The notes: generated by a model not told the origin, from the letters alone. Numbered from the stretch's first letter, positions 31,932 through 41,178 are shown. The stretch is 44,558 nt of DNA from Vulgatibacter sp035565615 (GCA_035565615.1 DATMSB010000027.1:1-44558), one strand, 5' to 3'. Numbers and translations are program-made.

Positions 31932-31960
31932 TTGACCAGCGACTGTTCGGTTGCTTTGCT
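31932..31960 (+). promoter_or_regulatory. Candidate promoter of the Ig/nidogen-like lipoprotein gene
   Basis: TTGACC (31932-31937), a 17-bp spacer and TTTGCT (31955-31960). GTTCGGTTGCT (31945-31955) occupies the same offset as GTCCGGTCGCT in the promoter of the preceding gene. The -10 box is poor, so the conserved GTyCGGTyGCT block may be the more important element. The ATG follows 51 nt later with GGAG 8 nt upstream. Confidence 0.5.
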
Positions 31961-32011
31961 GTGGGATCCTGACCGCGGCGACGCGTCGTCGCCGTATAGG
32001 AGTACCCAGCG

Positions 32012-34855
32012 ATGCATTCGAGAAGAATCCTGGCGCTCGCCTTCCTGCCGGCGCTGCTGCTGGCGGCGGGCTGCGCCTCCGACGACGAAGAGAAGCGGTC
32101 CGACGGCGGCGACACCGCTCGCATCGTCGAGTTCGAGGCGACCCCTGCCACCGTCCAGGCCGGCGAGGCCACGACGCTCTCGTGGATCACCACCGACGTC
32201 TCCTCCGTCCGGGTGACGGACGGCGACGGCGAGGCCCTGGACCTCGAGGGCGCGTCCGCCGCCGCGGGCAGCGTCGAGGTGGTCCCGGTCGAGGGACCCG
32301 GCGCGAGCTTCACCCTCGTCGCCACCAGCGCGATCACCGGTGCGGAGCTGCGCCGCACCATCGACGTCGAGATCATCCCGCCCGGGGCGGCGCGGATCGA
32401 CGAGTTCAAGGCCACCCCCTCCAAGATCGCGCCGGGGGAGAAGGCCACGATCTCGTGGTCGACCACCGACGCGATCCGCGTGGTACTCGAGGAGGCCGGC
32501 GAGGTGATCCTCGACACCACCGAGCTCCTCGACGGCGAGCGGGAGGTCGAGCCGACCGAGACCACCCGTTACGTCCTCACGGCCCTCGGCGAGGTGGGCG
32601 ATCCCCGCACCGCCGAGCTCTGGATCGAGGTGGAGGGCGCCCCGGAGAAGCCCGTGATCGCGGAGTTCACCGCGACGCCCGCGCGCTTCGACGCCCGCGA
32701 GGAGGATCCCGTGCAGATCTCCCTCAACTGGACGGTCACGGGCGCCACCTCCCTGCGCATCGAGCCCACCCCTGGCGAGGCGATCGACCTGGATCCGGAG
32801 GACGACCACGTCGCGGTCCCCGTCACGGAGTCCACCAGCTTCCGGCTCATCGCCACCAACGAGGCCGGCAGCACGGAGGCGACGACGACGGTGATCCGAG
32901 TGGAGGCGCCGACGGTGGAGTTCTCCGCCTCGCTCGCCCAGGTGAACGCCGGAGACGAGATCACCCTGACGTGGACCACCTCCGGCGCCGAGGAGATCGA
33001 GCTCCTCCGGGAGGGCGTTCCCCTCCCCGGCCTCCCCGATCCCCTCGATCCGTCCGGCGAGGTGGACGTGGTGGTGGACGAGACCTCCGTCTTCGAGCTC
33101 CGGGCGTTCAACGAGTTCGGCGCCGATACCCGCGTGGAGATCCTCGTCGAGGTCGGCGAGGTCGGGATCCAGGAGGTGATCGCGACTCCGGCGCGGGTGG
33201 CGGTCGGCGCGGAGGCGGAGATCGCCTGGAAGACCTTCGGCGGCTCGAGGATTCTCGTGCGCGACTCCGACGGCGCCGTCGTGGAGGGCTGCGACTTCAC
33301 CGATCGCGCGGACGTCGCGGACGGGAGCTGCACCATCCAGGCGGAAGAGGAGGGAATCCTCGAGTATTCGGTCGAGCTCTCGCTGGGTGCGGTCGTCCTG
33401 GACACGAAGGAGGTCGAGGTAAAGGTCGGCGACGGCGCCCGGATCCTGGAGTTCAGGGCCGGCCCCGTGGTGACCGCCGGCGCGATCTCGACGGTGTCCT
33501 GGAGGACCGAGGGCGACCTGGACGGGAACCCGCCCACCCTCGCGCTCGAGATCGACGGGACGAATGTCGACCTCACCAGCGAGGATCCGCTCGAGGGCTC
33601 CGTGGGGGTCGTGTTCCCCGCGGTAGGCACCTACACCCTGACGCTCACCGCCACCGCCCCCAACGGCCCGCCGGTCGACGAGTCCGTGACGGTCGAGGCG
33701 GTGGAGGCGGCCACGGTGACGCTCACGGCCACCCCCTCGGCGTGGGATCCCCTCTCCGGCGACCCCATCCTGGTGGAGTGGACCAGCACCAACGCGGTAA
33801 GCCTGGAGCTCTTCGCCGTGGACGACAACGGCACCACGTCGGTGTTCACCACCACGGACGCCAGCGGAAGCTGGCTGCTCTCCCCCTCCTCCGTCCCCGT
33901 GACCTACCGGATGGTCGCGACCAACCTCGCCGGCGATCCCGCCGTCGCCGAGGCCACCGTGACCACGGCGGTCCCCGAGATCGTCTCCTTCGAGGCGAGC
34001 GCCACCACCGTGAACGGACGGCAGGAGATCACCCTCGACTGGGAGACCTCCGCCGCCGAGACCGTCACCCTCGAGCCGACCTACGGTGGCACCCTGGCGC
34101 CGTTCATCGACGTGAGCAGCGGCACCAACATCGCCACCTTCGGGAACGATCAGTGCGGCGGCGGCGACCTCAGCACCTTCTACGGCCGTGGCTGCTACTC
34201 CCACACCTTCCAGAACGGCTTCAACTTCCCCTTCGGCGGAGCCGACCAGACGGAGATGTGGATCTACAACAGCGGCGTGATCGGCTTCGGCGCCAAGGGC
34301 TCCGGCTCGGGCATCAACGCCCACATGAGCGCGACCCCGGGGGCCAACTCCTGGGTGAGCCTGGCGCCCTTCTGGAACTCGATGGAGCTCAACAACGAGT
34401 TCGACTCCAGGAACCCCTCGGGGAAGATCTACGTCGACTACGGGAACGATCCCGCCCGCGGCGACTACGTCGTGGTGCAGTGGAAGAACTTCTGGTTCCC
34501 CACCAACAACGACAACGACAACCCCACGAACCTCAACTTCGAGGTGGTCCTCTTCGAGGACGGCTCCTTCGACTACCGGTACGGGACGATGAGCTCGGTG
34601 AACCGGAACAGCGACGCCCAGGGCGCCCAGGCCGTCATCGGCTTCCAGACGGGCGGGGACGAGCACGTCGAGATCTCCTACAGGCAGGAGATCCCCGGTG
34701 GCCTCTCGAACTACGGCTTCACCTTCCGGCCCGCCGAGGTCTCGGGCACCGGATCGTGGACGGTGGTCCCCCTCGGCGACACCACCTTCGTCCTCGCCGT
34801 GGAGAACGACGTCGGCTCCGCCGACGACTCCATCTCCGTCACCGTGACCCCCTGA
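32012..34855 (+). CDS. Large lipoprotein: eight Ig-like repeats with a nested nidogen-like domain
   Basis: A 947-residue protein; the signal ends LLAAGC (C21). Eight Ig-like repeats run from about residue 35, each starting like 'A.I.EF.ATP..V.AGE..T.SW.T' and closing with '..(F/Y).L.A.N..G....': about 35-118, 120-205, 208-300, 302-382, 384-472, 474-565, 566-652 and 653 to the end. The last repeat is split: after WETSAAETVTLEPTYGG a block of about 215 residues (about 695-908) is inserted, rich in Trp, Phe, Asn and Gly, with WIYNSGVIGFG, VSLAPFWNSMELNN, GKIYVDYGN, YVVVQWKNFWF and an AVIGFQTGG end, like a NIDO/nidogen-type domain. Then SGTGSWTVVPLGDTTFVLAVEN completes the Ig fold. It is followed by a strong terminator. 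Confidence 0.9.
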   Translation: MHSRRILALAFLPALLLAAGCASDDEEKRSDGGDTARIVEFEATPATVQAGEATTLSWITTDVSSVRVTDGDGEALDLEGASAAAGSVEVVPVEGPGASFTLVATSAITGAELRRTIDVEIIPPGAARIDEFKATPSKIAPGEKATISWSTTDAIRVVLEEAGEVILDTTELLDGEREVEPTETTRYVLTALGEVGDPRTAELWIEVEGAPEKPVIAEFTATPARFDAREEDPVQISLNWTVTGATSLRIEPTPGEAIDLDPEDDHVAVPVTESTSFRLIATNEAGSTEATTTVIRVEAPTVEFSASLAQVNAGDEITLTWTTSGAEEIELLREGVPLPGLPDPLDPSGEVDVVVDETSVFELRAFNEFGADTRVEILVEVGEVGIQEVIATPARVAVGAEAEIAWKTFGGSRILVRDSDGAVVEGCDFTDRADVADGSCTIQAEEEGILEYSVELSLGAVVLDTKEVEVKVGDGARILEFRAGPVVTAGAISTVSWRTEGDLDGNPPTLALEIDGTNVDLTSEDPLEGSVGVVFPAVGTYTLTLTATAPNGPPVDESVTVEAVEAATVTLTATPSAWDPLSGDPILVEWTSTNAVSLELFAVDDNGTTSVFTTTDASGSWLLSPSSVPVTYRMVATNLAGDPAVAEATVTTAVPEIVSFEASATTVNGRQEITLDWETSAAETVTLEPTYGGTLAPFIDVSSGTNIATFGNDQCGGGDLSTFYGRGCYSHTFQNGFNFPFGGADQTEMWIYNSGVIGFGAKGSGSGINAHMSATPGANSWVSLAPFWNSMELNNEFDSRNPSGKIYVDYGNDPARGDYVVVQWKNFWFPTNNDNDNPTNLNFEVVLFEDGSFDYRYGTMSSVNRNSDAQGAQAVIGFQTGGDEHVEISYRQEIPGGLSNYGFTFRPAEVSGTGSWTVVPLGDTTFVLAVENDVGSADDSISVTVTP

Positions 34856-34887
34856 TCCGCCGCGAGGAGCGGCCCCCGGTCCCGCAG

Positions 34888-34923
34888 GCGCCCTCGCCCG
34901 ATCCGCTCGGGCGGGGGCGCTTT
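34888..34923 (+). terminator. Strong intrinsic terminator after the lipoprotein pair
   Basis: A 14-bp stem (34888-34901 with 34907-34920, one G-T pair) encloses a 5-nt loop TCCGC and is followed by TTT. It lies 32 nt after the Ig-like lipoprotein stop and before the convergent Na/Pi cotransporter gene. Confidence 0.88.
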
Positions 34924-34967
34924 CTATTCGGGCTTTGGGCCGCCGCGGCCCGCGGCCCGCCCGGCGT

Positions 34968-36722
34968 TCAGGAGCTCTGCGGCGAGGGGCGGGCGCCGGC
35001 GACCGCCGACACGAGCGACCACTCGGCCGCGATCTCGCGGCGGGTGATCTCGGCGCGGCGGATGATGCCCACCACCCGATCCGCCACCTCCTCGAGGTGG
35101 GTGATCGCGTCCAGGAACGAGAGCTCCTGCTGCACGTCGCCAGTGGTCTCCTTCATCCGCTCCAGGTGGTTGGCCCGGAGCTGGCGCCGCATGAGATCCA
35201 CCCGCCGCTCGATCTCCTCCGACGCGGCCGCGCAGGACTCGTCGCCGGCCAGGTAACGCCCCAGGTTCTCGAGGGATTCGTCCACCAGGTCGCCCAGCCC
35301 CCGCAGCTCCTCGATGTACTGCGGGGGGAAGACGATCCCCGCCTCGTAGTTGCGCCGGGCGATCCGCACCAGCACGGAGCAGTGATCGCCGATGCGCTCC
35401 AGGCGGTGGGTGTTCTGCGCCATGTCCGCGATCTTGCGGGCGGTGGCCTGGGGCGTCGCCGACGTGGTGGAGCGGGTGAGGATCTCGGAGATCTCCCGCT
35501 CCAGCTCGTCGACCTCGTCCTCCTTCTCCACCGTCGCCTCCACCAGCGCGCCCAGCTTCTTGTCGGGCCGGATGAGGATGTGCATGGCGTCGGCGAACAT
35601 GCTGCGCACGACCTCGGTCATGTGCTGCATCTCCTTGCCGGCCTGGATCATGAGGAGCTCGGGGGCCTCCACGGCGGTGGGGGTGAGGAAGTGCAGGCGG
35701 CTGCGGCCCTTCTCCTTGCCGGGGACCAGCCACTTGACCGCGCGCTCGAGGTGCCGCACCAGGGGCAGCATCAGCAGGGTGTTGGTGACGTTGAAGACGG
35801 TGTGCACCGCGGCGAGGTGGAGCGTGATCACGCTCGAGGCGGCCACGTGCTCCTTCGAGCCCGGGGCGAGCCCGCCCATGTCCACGTAGGGATCGCCGGG
35901 CACCATCCAGTCCACCAGCGGCAGCAGGTACACGTGCATCAGCGCGAGGGACCAGAGCACGCCGAAGACGTTGAAGAGAAAGTGCACCCGCGCCGCCCGC
36001 TTCGCCTCGGTGGAGGCGCCGATGGCGGCGAGGTTCGCGGTCACGGTGGTGCCGATGTTCTCGCCCAGGATCATCGCGACCGAGAGCTCGAACGAGATCC
36101 AGCCCATCGCCGCCATGGTCAGCGTGAGCGCCATGGTCGCGGAGCTGGAGTGGAAGAGCACCGTGAGCAGGCTGCCGATGCCCACGAAGAGCAGCACCGA
36201 GAGGAAACCGTACCGGGTCAGGCCGTCGACGAAGGCGATCTGCTCGCTGTCGAGCGGCGGGACCGTGTCCTTGAGCAGCCCCAGGCCCAGAAAGAGCAGG
36301 CCGAAGCCCAGCAGCGCCCCGCCCCACTCCTTGAGCTTCTGGGAGCGCATGTAGCCCAGGCAGAGCCCCACGCCGGCGACGGGGAGCGCGACCGCGTTCA
36401 CGTCCAGCTTGAATCCGACGATCGACACCATCCAGCCGGTGGCCGTGGTGCCCATGTTGGCGCCCATGATGACGCCGATCGCCTGGGTGAGCGTCATCAG
36501 CTCGGCGGCGACGAAGCTCACCACCATCACGGTGGTGGCCGTGCTCGACTGGATGATCGAGGTCACCGCCAGGCCGGTGAGCACGCCCTTGACGCGGTTG
36601 GAGGTGAGGCGCCCGAGCAGCTCGCGCAGGCGGTTTCCCGCCACCCGCTGCAGCCCCTCGGACATCATCTTCATGCCGAGGAGCAGGACGCCCAGGGCCC
36701 CGAACAGAGCCACGATGATCAT
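34968..36722 (-). CDS. Na+/phosphate cotransporter (NptA/YjbB type) with C-terminal PhoU domain
   Basis: A 584-residue membrane protein. Residues about 1-320 hold two inverted-repeat transport units with the hallmark QSSTAT (SIIQSSTATTVMVVSF) and HSSSAT (LFHSSSATMALTL), and about eight helices. Residues about 350-555 are a PhoU-like helical domain (EMQHMTEVVRSMFADAM, EVDELEREISEIL, MAQNTHRLERIGDHC, ITHLEEVADRVVGIIRR). Proteins of this type move phosphate with sodium, and bacterial YjbB-like members can export it. The ATG is followed at once by the first helix. It diverges from the alcohol dehydrogenase gene; the 199-nt gap shows no obvious Pho box, though I could not scan it rigorously. Confidence 0.92.
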   Translation of the reverse strand: MIIVALFGALGVLLLGMKMMSEGLQRVAGNRLRELLGRLTSNRVKGVLTGLAVTSIIQSSTATTVMVVSFVAAELMTLTQAIGVIMGANMGTTATGWMVSIVGFKLDVNAVALPVAGVGLCLGYMRSQKLKEWGGALLGFGLLFLGLGLLKDTVPPLDSEQIAFVDGLTRYGFLSVLLFVGIGSLLTVLFHSSSATMALTLTMAAMGWISFELSVAMILGENIGTTVTANLAAIGASTEAKRAARVHFLFNVFGVLWSLALMHVYLLPLVDWMVPGDPYVDMGGLAPGSKEHVAASSVITLHLAAVHTVFNVTNTLLMLPLVRHLERAVKWLVPGKEKGRSRLHFLTPTAVEAPELLMIQAGKEMQHMTEVVRSMFADAMHILIRPDKKLGALVEATVEKEDEVDELEREISEILTRSTTSATPQATARKIADMAQNTHRLERIGDHCSVLVRIARRNYEAGIVFPPQYIEELRGLGDLVDESLENLGRYLAGDESCAAASEEIERRVDLMRRQLRANHLERMKETTGDVQQELSFLDAITHLEEVADRVVGIIRRAEITRREIAAEWSLVSAVAGARPSPQSS

Positions 36723-36921
36723 GAGAGCGGCGATGACGGCCTCCCGTGCGGGAACTGTTCGGCACCCGTTACCACGAAGTCCGCCTCCCGATCATCACCA
36801 ACGGCTCGCCCGGCGGCCCAACCGGCGCGCGGGAGGGCGAGGAGGCGGGCCCTCGGCTCGACGCGGGTGGGTTGTGGCGACGCCGCCAGGTCAGCACCTT
36901 CTCGCGAAAGGGGGGTACGAG

Positions 36922-38151
36922 ATGAAGGCCGTCGTTTTCCACGGGGTCGGGGACATCCGGCTCGAGGACGTTCCGGAGCCGAAGATCGAGGCGCCCACCG
37001 ACGCCATCGTGCGGATCACCGCCAGCGCCATCTGCGGCACGGATCTGCACATGGTCCGGGGCACCCTGCCGGGGATGGCCCCGGGGACCATCCTGGGCCA
37101 CGAGGGCGTGGGCGTGGTCGAGGAGCTGGGTCCGGACGTGCGCAACCTCTCGGTGGGGGATCGGGTGATCATCCCATCCACGATCTCCTGCGGGAACTGC
37201 TCCTACTGCCGGGCCGGCTACACCTCCCAATGCGACGTCGTGAACCCGAACGGGCCGCAGGCGGGCACCGCCTATTACGGGGGCCCGCAGAAGTCGGGGC
37301 CTTTTCACGGCCTGCAGGCCGAGAAGGCCCGCGTCCCCTTCGCCAACGTGAACCTGGTGCGGATCCCGGACGGGATGGACGACGACGAGGCCCTGCTCCT
37401 CTCCGACATCTTCCCCACCTCGTGGATGGCGGCCGAGCTGGCGGAGATCGGAGACGGGGACACGGTGGCCGTCTTCGGCTGCGGCCCGGTGGGGCAGCTC
37501 GCCATCGCGTCGGCGAAGCTGATGGGCGCGGGGCGGGTCTTCGCGGTGGACTGCCTGCCCGACCGGCTCGACAGGGCGCGGGCCCAGGGCGCCGAGGTCG
37601 TCGACTTCTCGAAGGAGGATCCGGTCGAGCAGATCCGGCGCCTCACCGGCGGCATCGGCGTAGATCGCGCCATCGACGCGGTGGGGGTGGACGCAATGCA
37701 GGCCCCGGGCGGCCCGGCGGAGCCCGGCGACGAGGAGAAGGCCCAGTTCGAGCAGGAGCTGAAGGAGATCGCCCCGGAGGTGAACCCCTCGGGCGAGAAC
37801 TGGGTGCCCGGGGACGCGCCCTCGCAGGCGATCGAGTGGGCGGTGCAGGCCCTGGCGAAGGCGGGGACCCTCTCGATCATCGGCGTCTACCCGCCGAGCG
37901 ATCGCTTCTTCCCCCTGGGCCTCGCCATGGGCAAGAACCTCACGATCAACGCGGGCAACTGCAACCACCGCAAGTACATCCCCCACCTGATCGAGCTGGT
38001 GGAGACGGGCGTGATCAGCCCGGCGGAGATCCTGAGCCAGCGCAAGCCCTTCACCGACGTCCTGGACGCGTACCGCGCCTTCGACAAGCGGGAGCCGGCC
38101 TGGCTGAAGGTGGGGCTCTATCCCGAGGGCGCCGGGGAAGCGCGGCACTGA
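36922..38151 (+). CDS. Zinc-dependent medium-chain alcohol dehydrogenase (formaldehyde dehydrogenase-like)
   Basis: A 409-residue MDR enzyme. Catalytic zinc ligands are C38 (ICGTDLH), H60-E61 (GHEGVG) and a later Asp region. The structural zinc tetrad is C90, C93, C96 and C104. The Rossmann motif GCGPVGQLA is near 184. An extra segment of about 50 residues (PGGPAEPGDEEKAQFEQELK onward, near 272-322) lies before the 'AKAGTLSIIGVY' strand, which is the layout of the glutathione-independent formaldehyde dehydrogenase/dismutase branch. NAD-linked oxidation of a small alcohol or aldehyde is likely; the exact substrate is unknown. AAAGGGGGG precedes the ATG. Confidence 0.9.
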   Translation: MKAVVFHGVGDIRLEDVPEPKIEAPTDAIVRITASAICGTDLHMVRGTLPGMAPGTILGHEGVGVVEELGPDVRNLSVGDRVIIPSTISCGNCSYCRAGYTSQCDVVNPNGPQAGTAYYGGPQKSGPFHGLQAEKARVPFANVNLVRIPDGMDDDEALLLSDIFPTSWMAAELAEIGDGDTVAVFGCGPVGQLAIASAKLMGAGRVFAVDCLPDRLDRARAQGAEVVDFSKEDPVEQIRRLTGGIGVDRAIDAVGVDAMQAPGGPAEPGDEEKAQFEQELKEIAPEVNPSGENWVPGDAPSQAIEWAVQALAKAGTLSIIGVYPPSDRFFPLGLAMGKNLTINAGNCNHRKYIPHLIELVETGVISPAEILSQRKPFTDVLDAYRAFDKREPAWLKVGLYPEGAGEARH

Positions 38152-38167
38152 TCGGCGCCCCCGGCCG

Positions 38168-39565
38168 TCAGACGGTGCGGGAGAAGACCGGGAGCCGGCC
38201 CTTGCGGTCGGTGGGCATGCGGTCGAGCCAGGCGTCGAACGCCATCGCCACGTTGCGCACGAAGGGCTGCCCCGCCGGCGTGACCTCGACCTCGCCCGGC
38301 GCGATCCGCACCAGGCCGTCCGCCGCCATCTCCCCGAGCTGGTCGATCGACGCCGCCAGCAGCGCCTCGGCGTCGACGCCGTGCTTCCGGCCCAGGGCCT
38401 CCAGATCGAGGTGGAAGTTGCACATGAGGTTGGTGATGGCGTCGCGGCGGAGGAGGTCGTCCTCGGTGAGCCAGGCCCCCCGCTCCGTGGCGAAGCGCCC
38501 GGCCCGGATGGCCTCGTAGTACTCGCCCAGCGGGCGCACGTTCTGGGCGTACGCGCCCCGCAGATCCGCGATGGCGGTGGCCCCCACCGCCACGATGTCC
38601 GGCGCGGGCCGCACCGTGTAGCCCTGGAACGATCGGGAGAGGCGGCGCTCCTTCTGCGCCAGGGCGAGCTCGTCCTCCTCGAGGGCGAAGTGGTCCATGC
38701 CGATGGCGACCCAGCCCTCGGAGAGGAGGCGCTCCCGCGCGTGCTGGAAGAGCTCGTACTTGGCCTGGGCGGCAGGGAGCGTGCGCTCGTCGATCTTCCG
38801 CTGGTGGGGCCGCAGGTGCGGCACGTGGGCGTAGGAGAAGATGGCGATCCGGTCGGGGCGGATTCGGATCAGCTCGTCGATGGTCTTCGAGAAGGTCTCG
38901 AGGCGCTGGTGGGGCAGGCCGTAGATCAGGTCGAAGTTGATCCCGCGGTACCCGAGCTTGCGGGCGTAGGAGGCGAGGGCCTCCGTCTCCTCCACCGTCT
39001 GCAGCCGGTTCACCGCCCGCTGCACCTCGGGCGTGAAGTCCTGCACGCCGAGCGAGAGGCGGTTGAAGCCCATGCCGCGCAGGAGGGCGAGCTGCTCCCG
39101 GCTGGTGACCACGGGGTCGACCTCGATGGCCACCTCGGCGTCGCGGCGGATCGAGAAGCGCTCGGTGATCTTGTCCCAGAGGCGGATGAGCAGGGGCTCG
39201 TCCAGGCTCGTGGGGGTGCCGCCGCCGTAGTGAAGCTGGAGGATCTGGTTCCGCCTCCCCAGCCGGTCCGCCACCATGTCGATCTCGGCGCGGACGGCCT
39301 CCACGTACTCGGCATGCTTCTCGCGGTTCGTGGAGATCACCACGTTGCAGCCGCAGTACGTGCACATCTCCTTGCAGAAGGGCAGGTGCGCGTAGAGGGA
39401 GAGGGGGAGGTCGTCGCCCGCCGCGCCCGCCTCGTCGAGCTTGCGGCCCAGGTCGTCGGCGGTGAAGGCGTCGGTCCAGGCGGGCACCGTGGGGTAGCTC
39501 GTGTAGCGGGGCCCCGGCCGGTCGTACTTGGCGATGAGGGCGGCGGCGTCGTGGCGGTCGGTCAT
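38168..39565 (-). CDS. hemN: Oxygen-independent coproporphyrinogen III dehydrogenase HemN
   Basis: A 465-residue radical-SAM enzyme. The start MTDRHDAAALIAKYDRPGPRYTSYPT (quoted across the junction of two motifs) was chosen because AAAGGTG precedes it and it matches the family start. The Fe-S cluster motif is CKEMCTYCGC (C64, C68, C71, and C73). GGGTPTSLDEPLL, FNRLSLGVQDFTPEVQ and INFDLIYGLPHQ are also intact. HemN converts coproporphyrinogen III to protoporphyrinogen IX under low oxygen. It starts 37 nt after the ccoG stop on the same strand, so heme synthesis and cbb3 assembly are probably co-expressed. Confidence 0.95.
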   Translation of the reverse strand: MTDRHDAAALIAKYDRPGPRYTSYPTVPAWTDAFTADDLGRKLDEAGAAGDDLPLSLYAHLPFCKEMCTYCGCNVVISTNREKHAEYVEAVRAEIDMVADRLGRRNQILQLHYGGGTPTSLDEPLLIRLWDKITERFSIRRDAEVAIEVDPVVTSREQLALLRGMGFNRLSLGVQDFTPEVQRAVNRLQTVEETEALASYARKLGYRGINFDLIYGLPHQRLETFSKTIDELIRIRPDRIAIFSYAHVPHLRPHQRKIDERTLPAAQAKYELFQHARERLLSEGWVAIGMDHFALEEDELALAQKERRLSRSFQGYTVRPAPDIVAVGATAIADLRGAYAQNVRPLGEYYEAIRAGRFATERGAWLTEDDLLRRDAITNLMCNFHLDLEALGRKHGVDAEALLAASIDQLGEMAADGLVRIAPGEVEVTPAGQPFVRNVAMAFDAWLDRMPTDRKGRLPVFSRTV

Positions 39566-39602
39566 GCGCGCACCTTTGGGTTGGCGAGAGGGCAGCTCCG
39601 TT

Positions 39603-41114
39603 CTAACCGCGTTCACTCTCCCGCGCCTGCCCTTTCGCGTGGTGGCTGCCCACGGGCCCGAGGAAGCGCGCCTCGACCTCGCGCTTGCGGCCCGTGGCCG
39701 GGTCGACGATCTCCACCTCGACCTCGAAGGGCGCCATGAAGGAGCCCCGGGGGATGGAGATGAAGATGGGCAGGCGGTAGCTCTGCAAGGAGTCGAGGGG
39801 GATCCGGGTGCGAGGGATGGTCACCGTGGCCTCGTCCGGTCCCTTCACCTCCACGGCGAGCTCGGTGCGCTCGGGCTTCTTGTTCACGAGGTGGAGCTCG
39901 AACTGGTTGCGCACGTCCTCCCCCGCGAGGACGAAGGGCGCGCCCCGGACCCGCAGGAGGTTGGCCTCGAAGGGCGTGCGGCCCAGCAGCCCGACGACGA
40001 GGCCGGCGCAGGCGACGGAGAGCATGGCGCCGTAGAGGGCGAGGCGGGGGCGCACGGTGCGCTTCGGCGCGCCGGCGAGCCCGGCCTGCGAGTCGTAGCG
40101 GATGAGGCCGGTGGGCCTCCCCACCTTGATCATCACCTCGTCGCAGGCGTCGATGCACTGGGCGCAGCCGATGCACTCGAGCTGGAGGCCGTTGCGGATG
40201 TCGATGCCCGTGGGGCAGACCGCCACGCAGCGCTCGCACTCGATGCAGTCGCCCTTGGGCTCCTCGGACGCCGGGGCGGCCAGCGGCTCGCCGCTCACCA
40301 CGGGGAGCGACACGCGCATGCCGGCCTGCGGCGCCCGCTCCTTCGCGCGATCCCCCCGCCGGATCCTCGCGCGGGGCTCACCGCGCCGGAAGTCGTAACC
40401 GATTACCAGGCTGTGGTCGTCCTGCATGGCCGACTGCAGGCGGCCGTAGGGGCAGACGACGATGCAGAGCTGCTCGCGAAACCACGCGAAGTCGAAGTAG
40501 AGGGCGCCCGCCACCGCCATCGTCCAGGCGAAGGCCACCCAGTTCTCGCGGGGATCGCGGCGGACGATCTCCACGACCGATCCGATGGAGACGAAGAAGC
40601 TGAGGAAGACGTGGGCGAGGAAGAGGGAGACCAGGGAGAAGGCCGCGTGCTTGGCCACCTTTCGCCAGGCCTTGCTCCAGGTCCACTCGGCGGCGGCGAG
40701 GCGGATGCGGTCCTGGCGGGGCCCCTCGATCCAGCGCTCGATCCGGCGGTAGACGCCTTCGAGGAAGACGGTCTGCGGACACGCCCACCCGCACCACACC
40801 CGGCCGAGCCACGCGGTGAGGAAGAGCAGCGCGAACCCCAGGGCGGCGAGGACGAAGACCACCAGCCAGAAGTCCTGGGCGTTGAAGGTGGCGCCGAAGA
40901 GGAAGAAGCGGCGGCCCGGCACGTCCAGGAAGACGGCGGGCTTCCCGCCCACCTTCACGAAGGGCAGCGCCACGTAGATCACGATGAGGATCGCGTAGAC
41001 GATCCTCCGCCGGGTGACGAAGCGTCCCTTCACGTCGGCGGGGTGGATCGGGTTGCGGGACCCGTCCGCCTTGATCGACGAGAGCCGCTGCAGGTTCGGC
41101 TTTTCCCTGGTCAA
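39603..41114 (-). CDS. ccoG: Cytochrome c oxidase accessory protein CcoG (FixG/RdxA)
   Basis: A 503-residue polytopic ferredoxin. It begins at a TTG (GAGGT upstream), giving the family start LQRLSSIKADGSRNPIHPADVKGRF. Membrane helices follow, with the WCGWACPQTVFLEGVYRRIE motif (copper/heme-handling Cys) and CIVVCPYGRLQSAMQDDHS. Two 4Fe-4S motifs are CIECERCVAVCPTGIDI and CIGCAQCIDACDE. The C-terminal domain is Ig-like. CcoG acts in copper reduction and maturation for cbb3 oxidase. It sits between ccoP and hemN in the same operon. Confidence 0.95.
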   Translation of the reverse strand: MTREKPNLQRLSSIKADGSRNPIHPADVKGRFVTRRRIVYAILIVIYVALPFVKVGGKPAVFLDVPGRRFFLFGATFNAQDFWLVVFVLAALGFALLFLTAWLGRVWCGWACPQTVFLEGVYRRIERWIEGPRQDRIRLAAAEWTWSKAWRKVAKHAAFSLVSLFLAHVFLSFFVSIGSVVEIVRRDPRENWVAFAWTMAVAGALYFDFAWFREQLCIVVCPYGRLQSAMQDDHSLVIGYDFRRGEPRARIRRGDRAKERAPQAGMRVSLPVVSGEPLAAPASEEPKGDCIECERCVAVCPTGIDIRNGLQLECIGCAQCIDACDEVMIKVGRPTGLIRYDSQAGLAGAPKRTVRPRLALYGAMLSVACAGLVVGLLGRTPFEANLLRVRGAPFVLAGEDVRNQFELHLVNKKPERTELAVEVKGPDEATVTIPRTRIPLDSLQSYRLPIFISIPRGSFMAPFEVEVEIVDPATGRKREVEARFLGPVGSHHAKGQARESERG

Positions 41115-41127
41115 ATCCGCTACCTCG

Positions 41128-41151
41128 GAGGGCGCCCCGGAGGGCGCCCTC
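41128..41151 (-). promoter_or_regulatory. Perfect 10-bp hairpin before ccoG
   Basis: GAGGGCGCCC (41128-41137) and GGGCGCCCTC (41142-41151) pair fully around a CGGA loop, in the 64-nt gap between ccoP and ccoG. On the mRNA it lies 1-2 nt upstream of the ccoG ribosome-binding site (GAGGT) and lacks a T-tract, so it is more likely an mRNA-processing or stability element than a terminator. Confidence 0.6.
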
Positions 41152-41178
41152 GTCGAAGTCTCGGGGCGGCGCGCGCCC

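Noticed and set aside
29450..34666. A 1738-codon open frame on the minus strand opposite both large lipoproteins
   Set aside because: It is antisense to two genes with clear signals, repeats and promoters, and its translation is His/Arg/Gly/Val-rich without domains. Long antisense frames are expected in DNA with this GC content and codon use.
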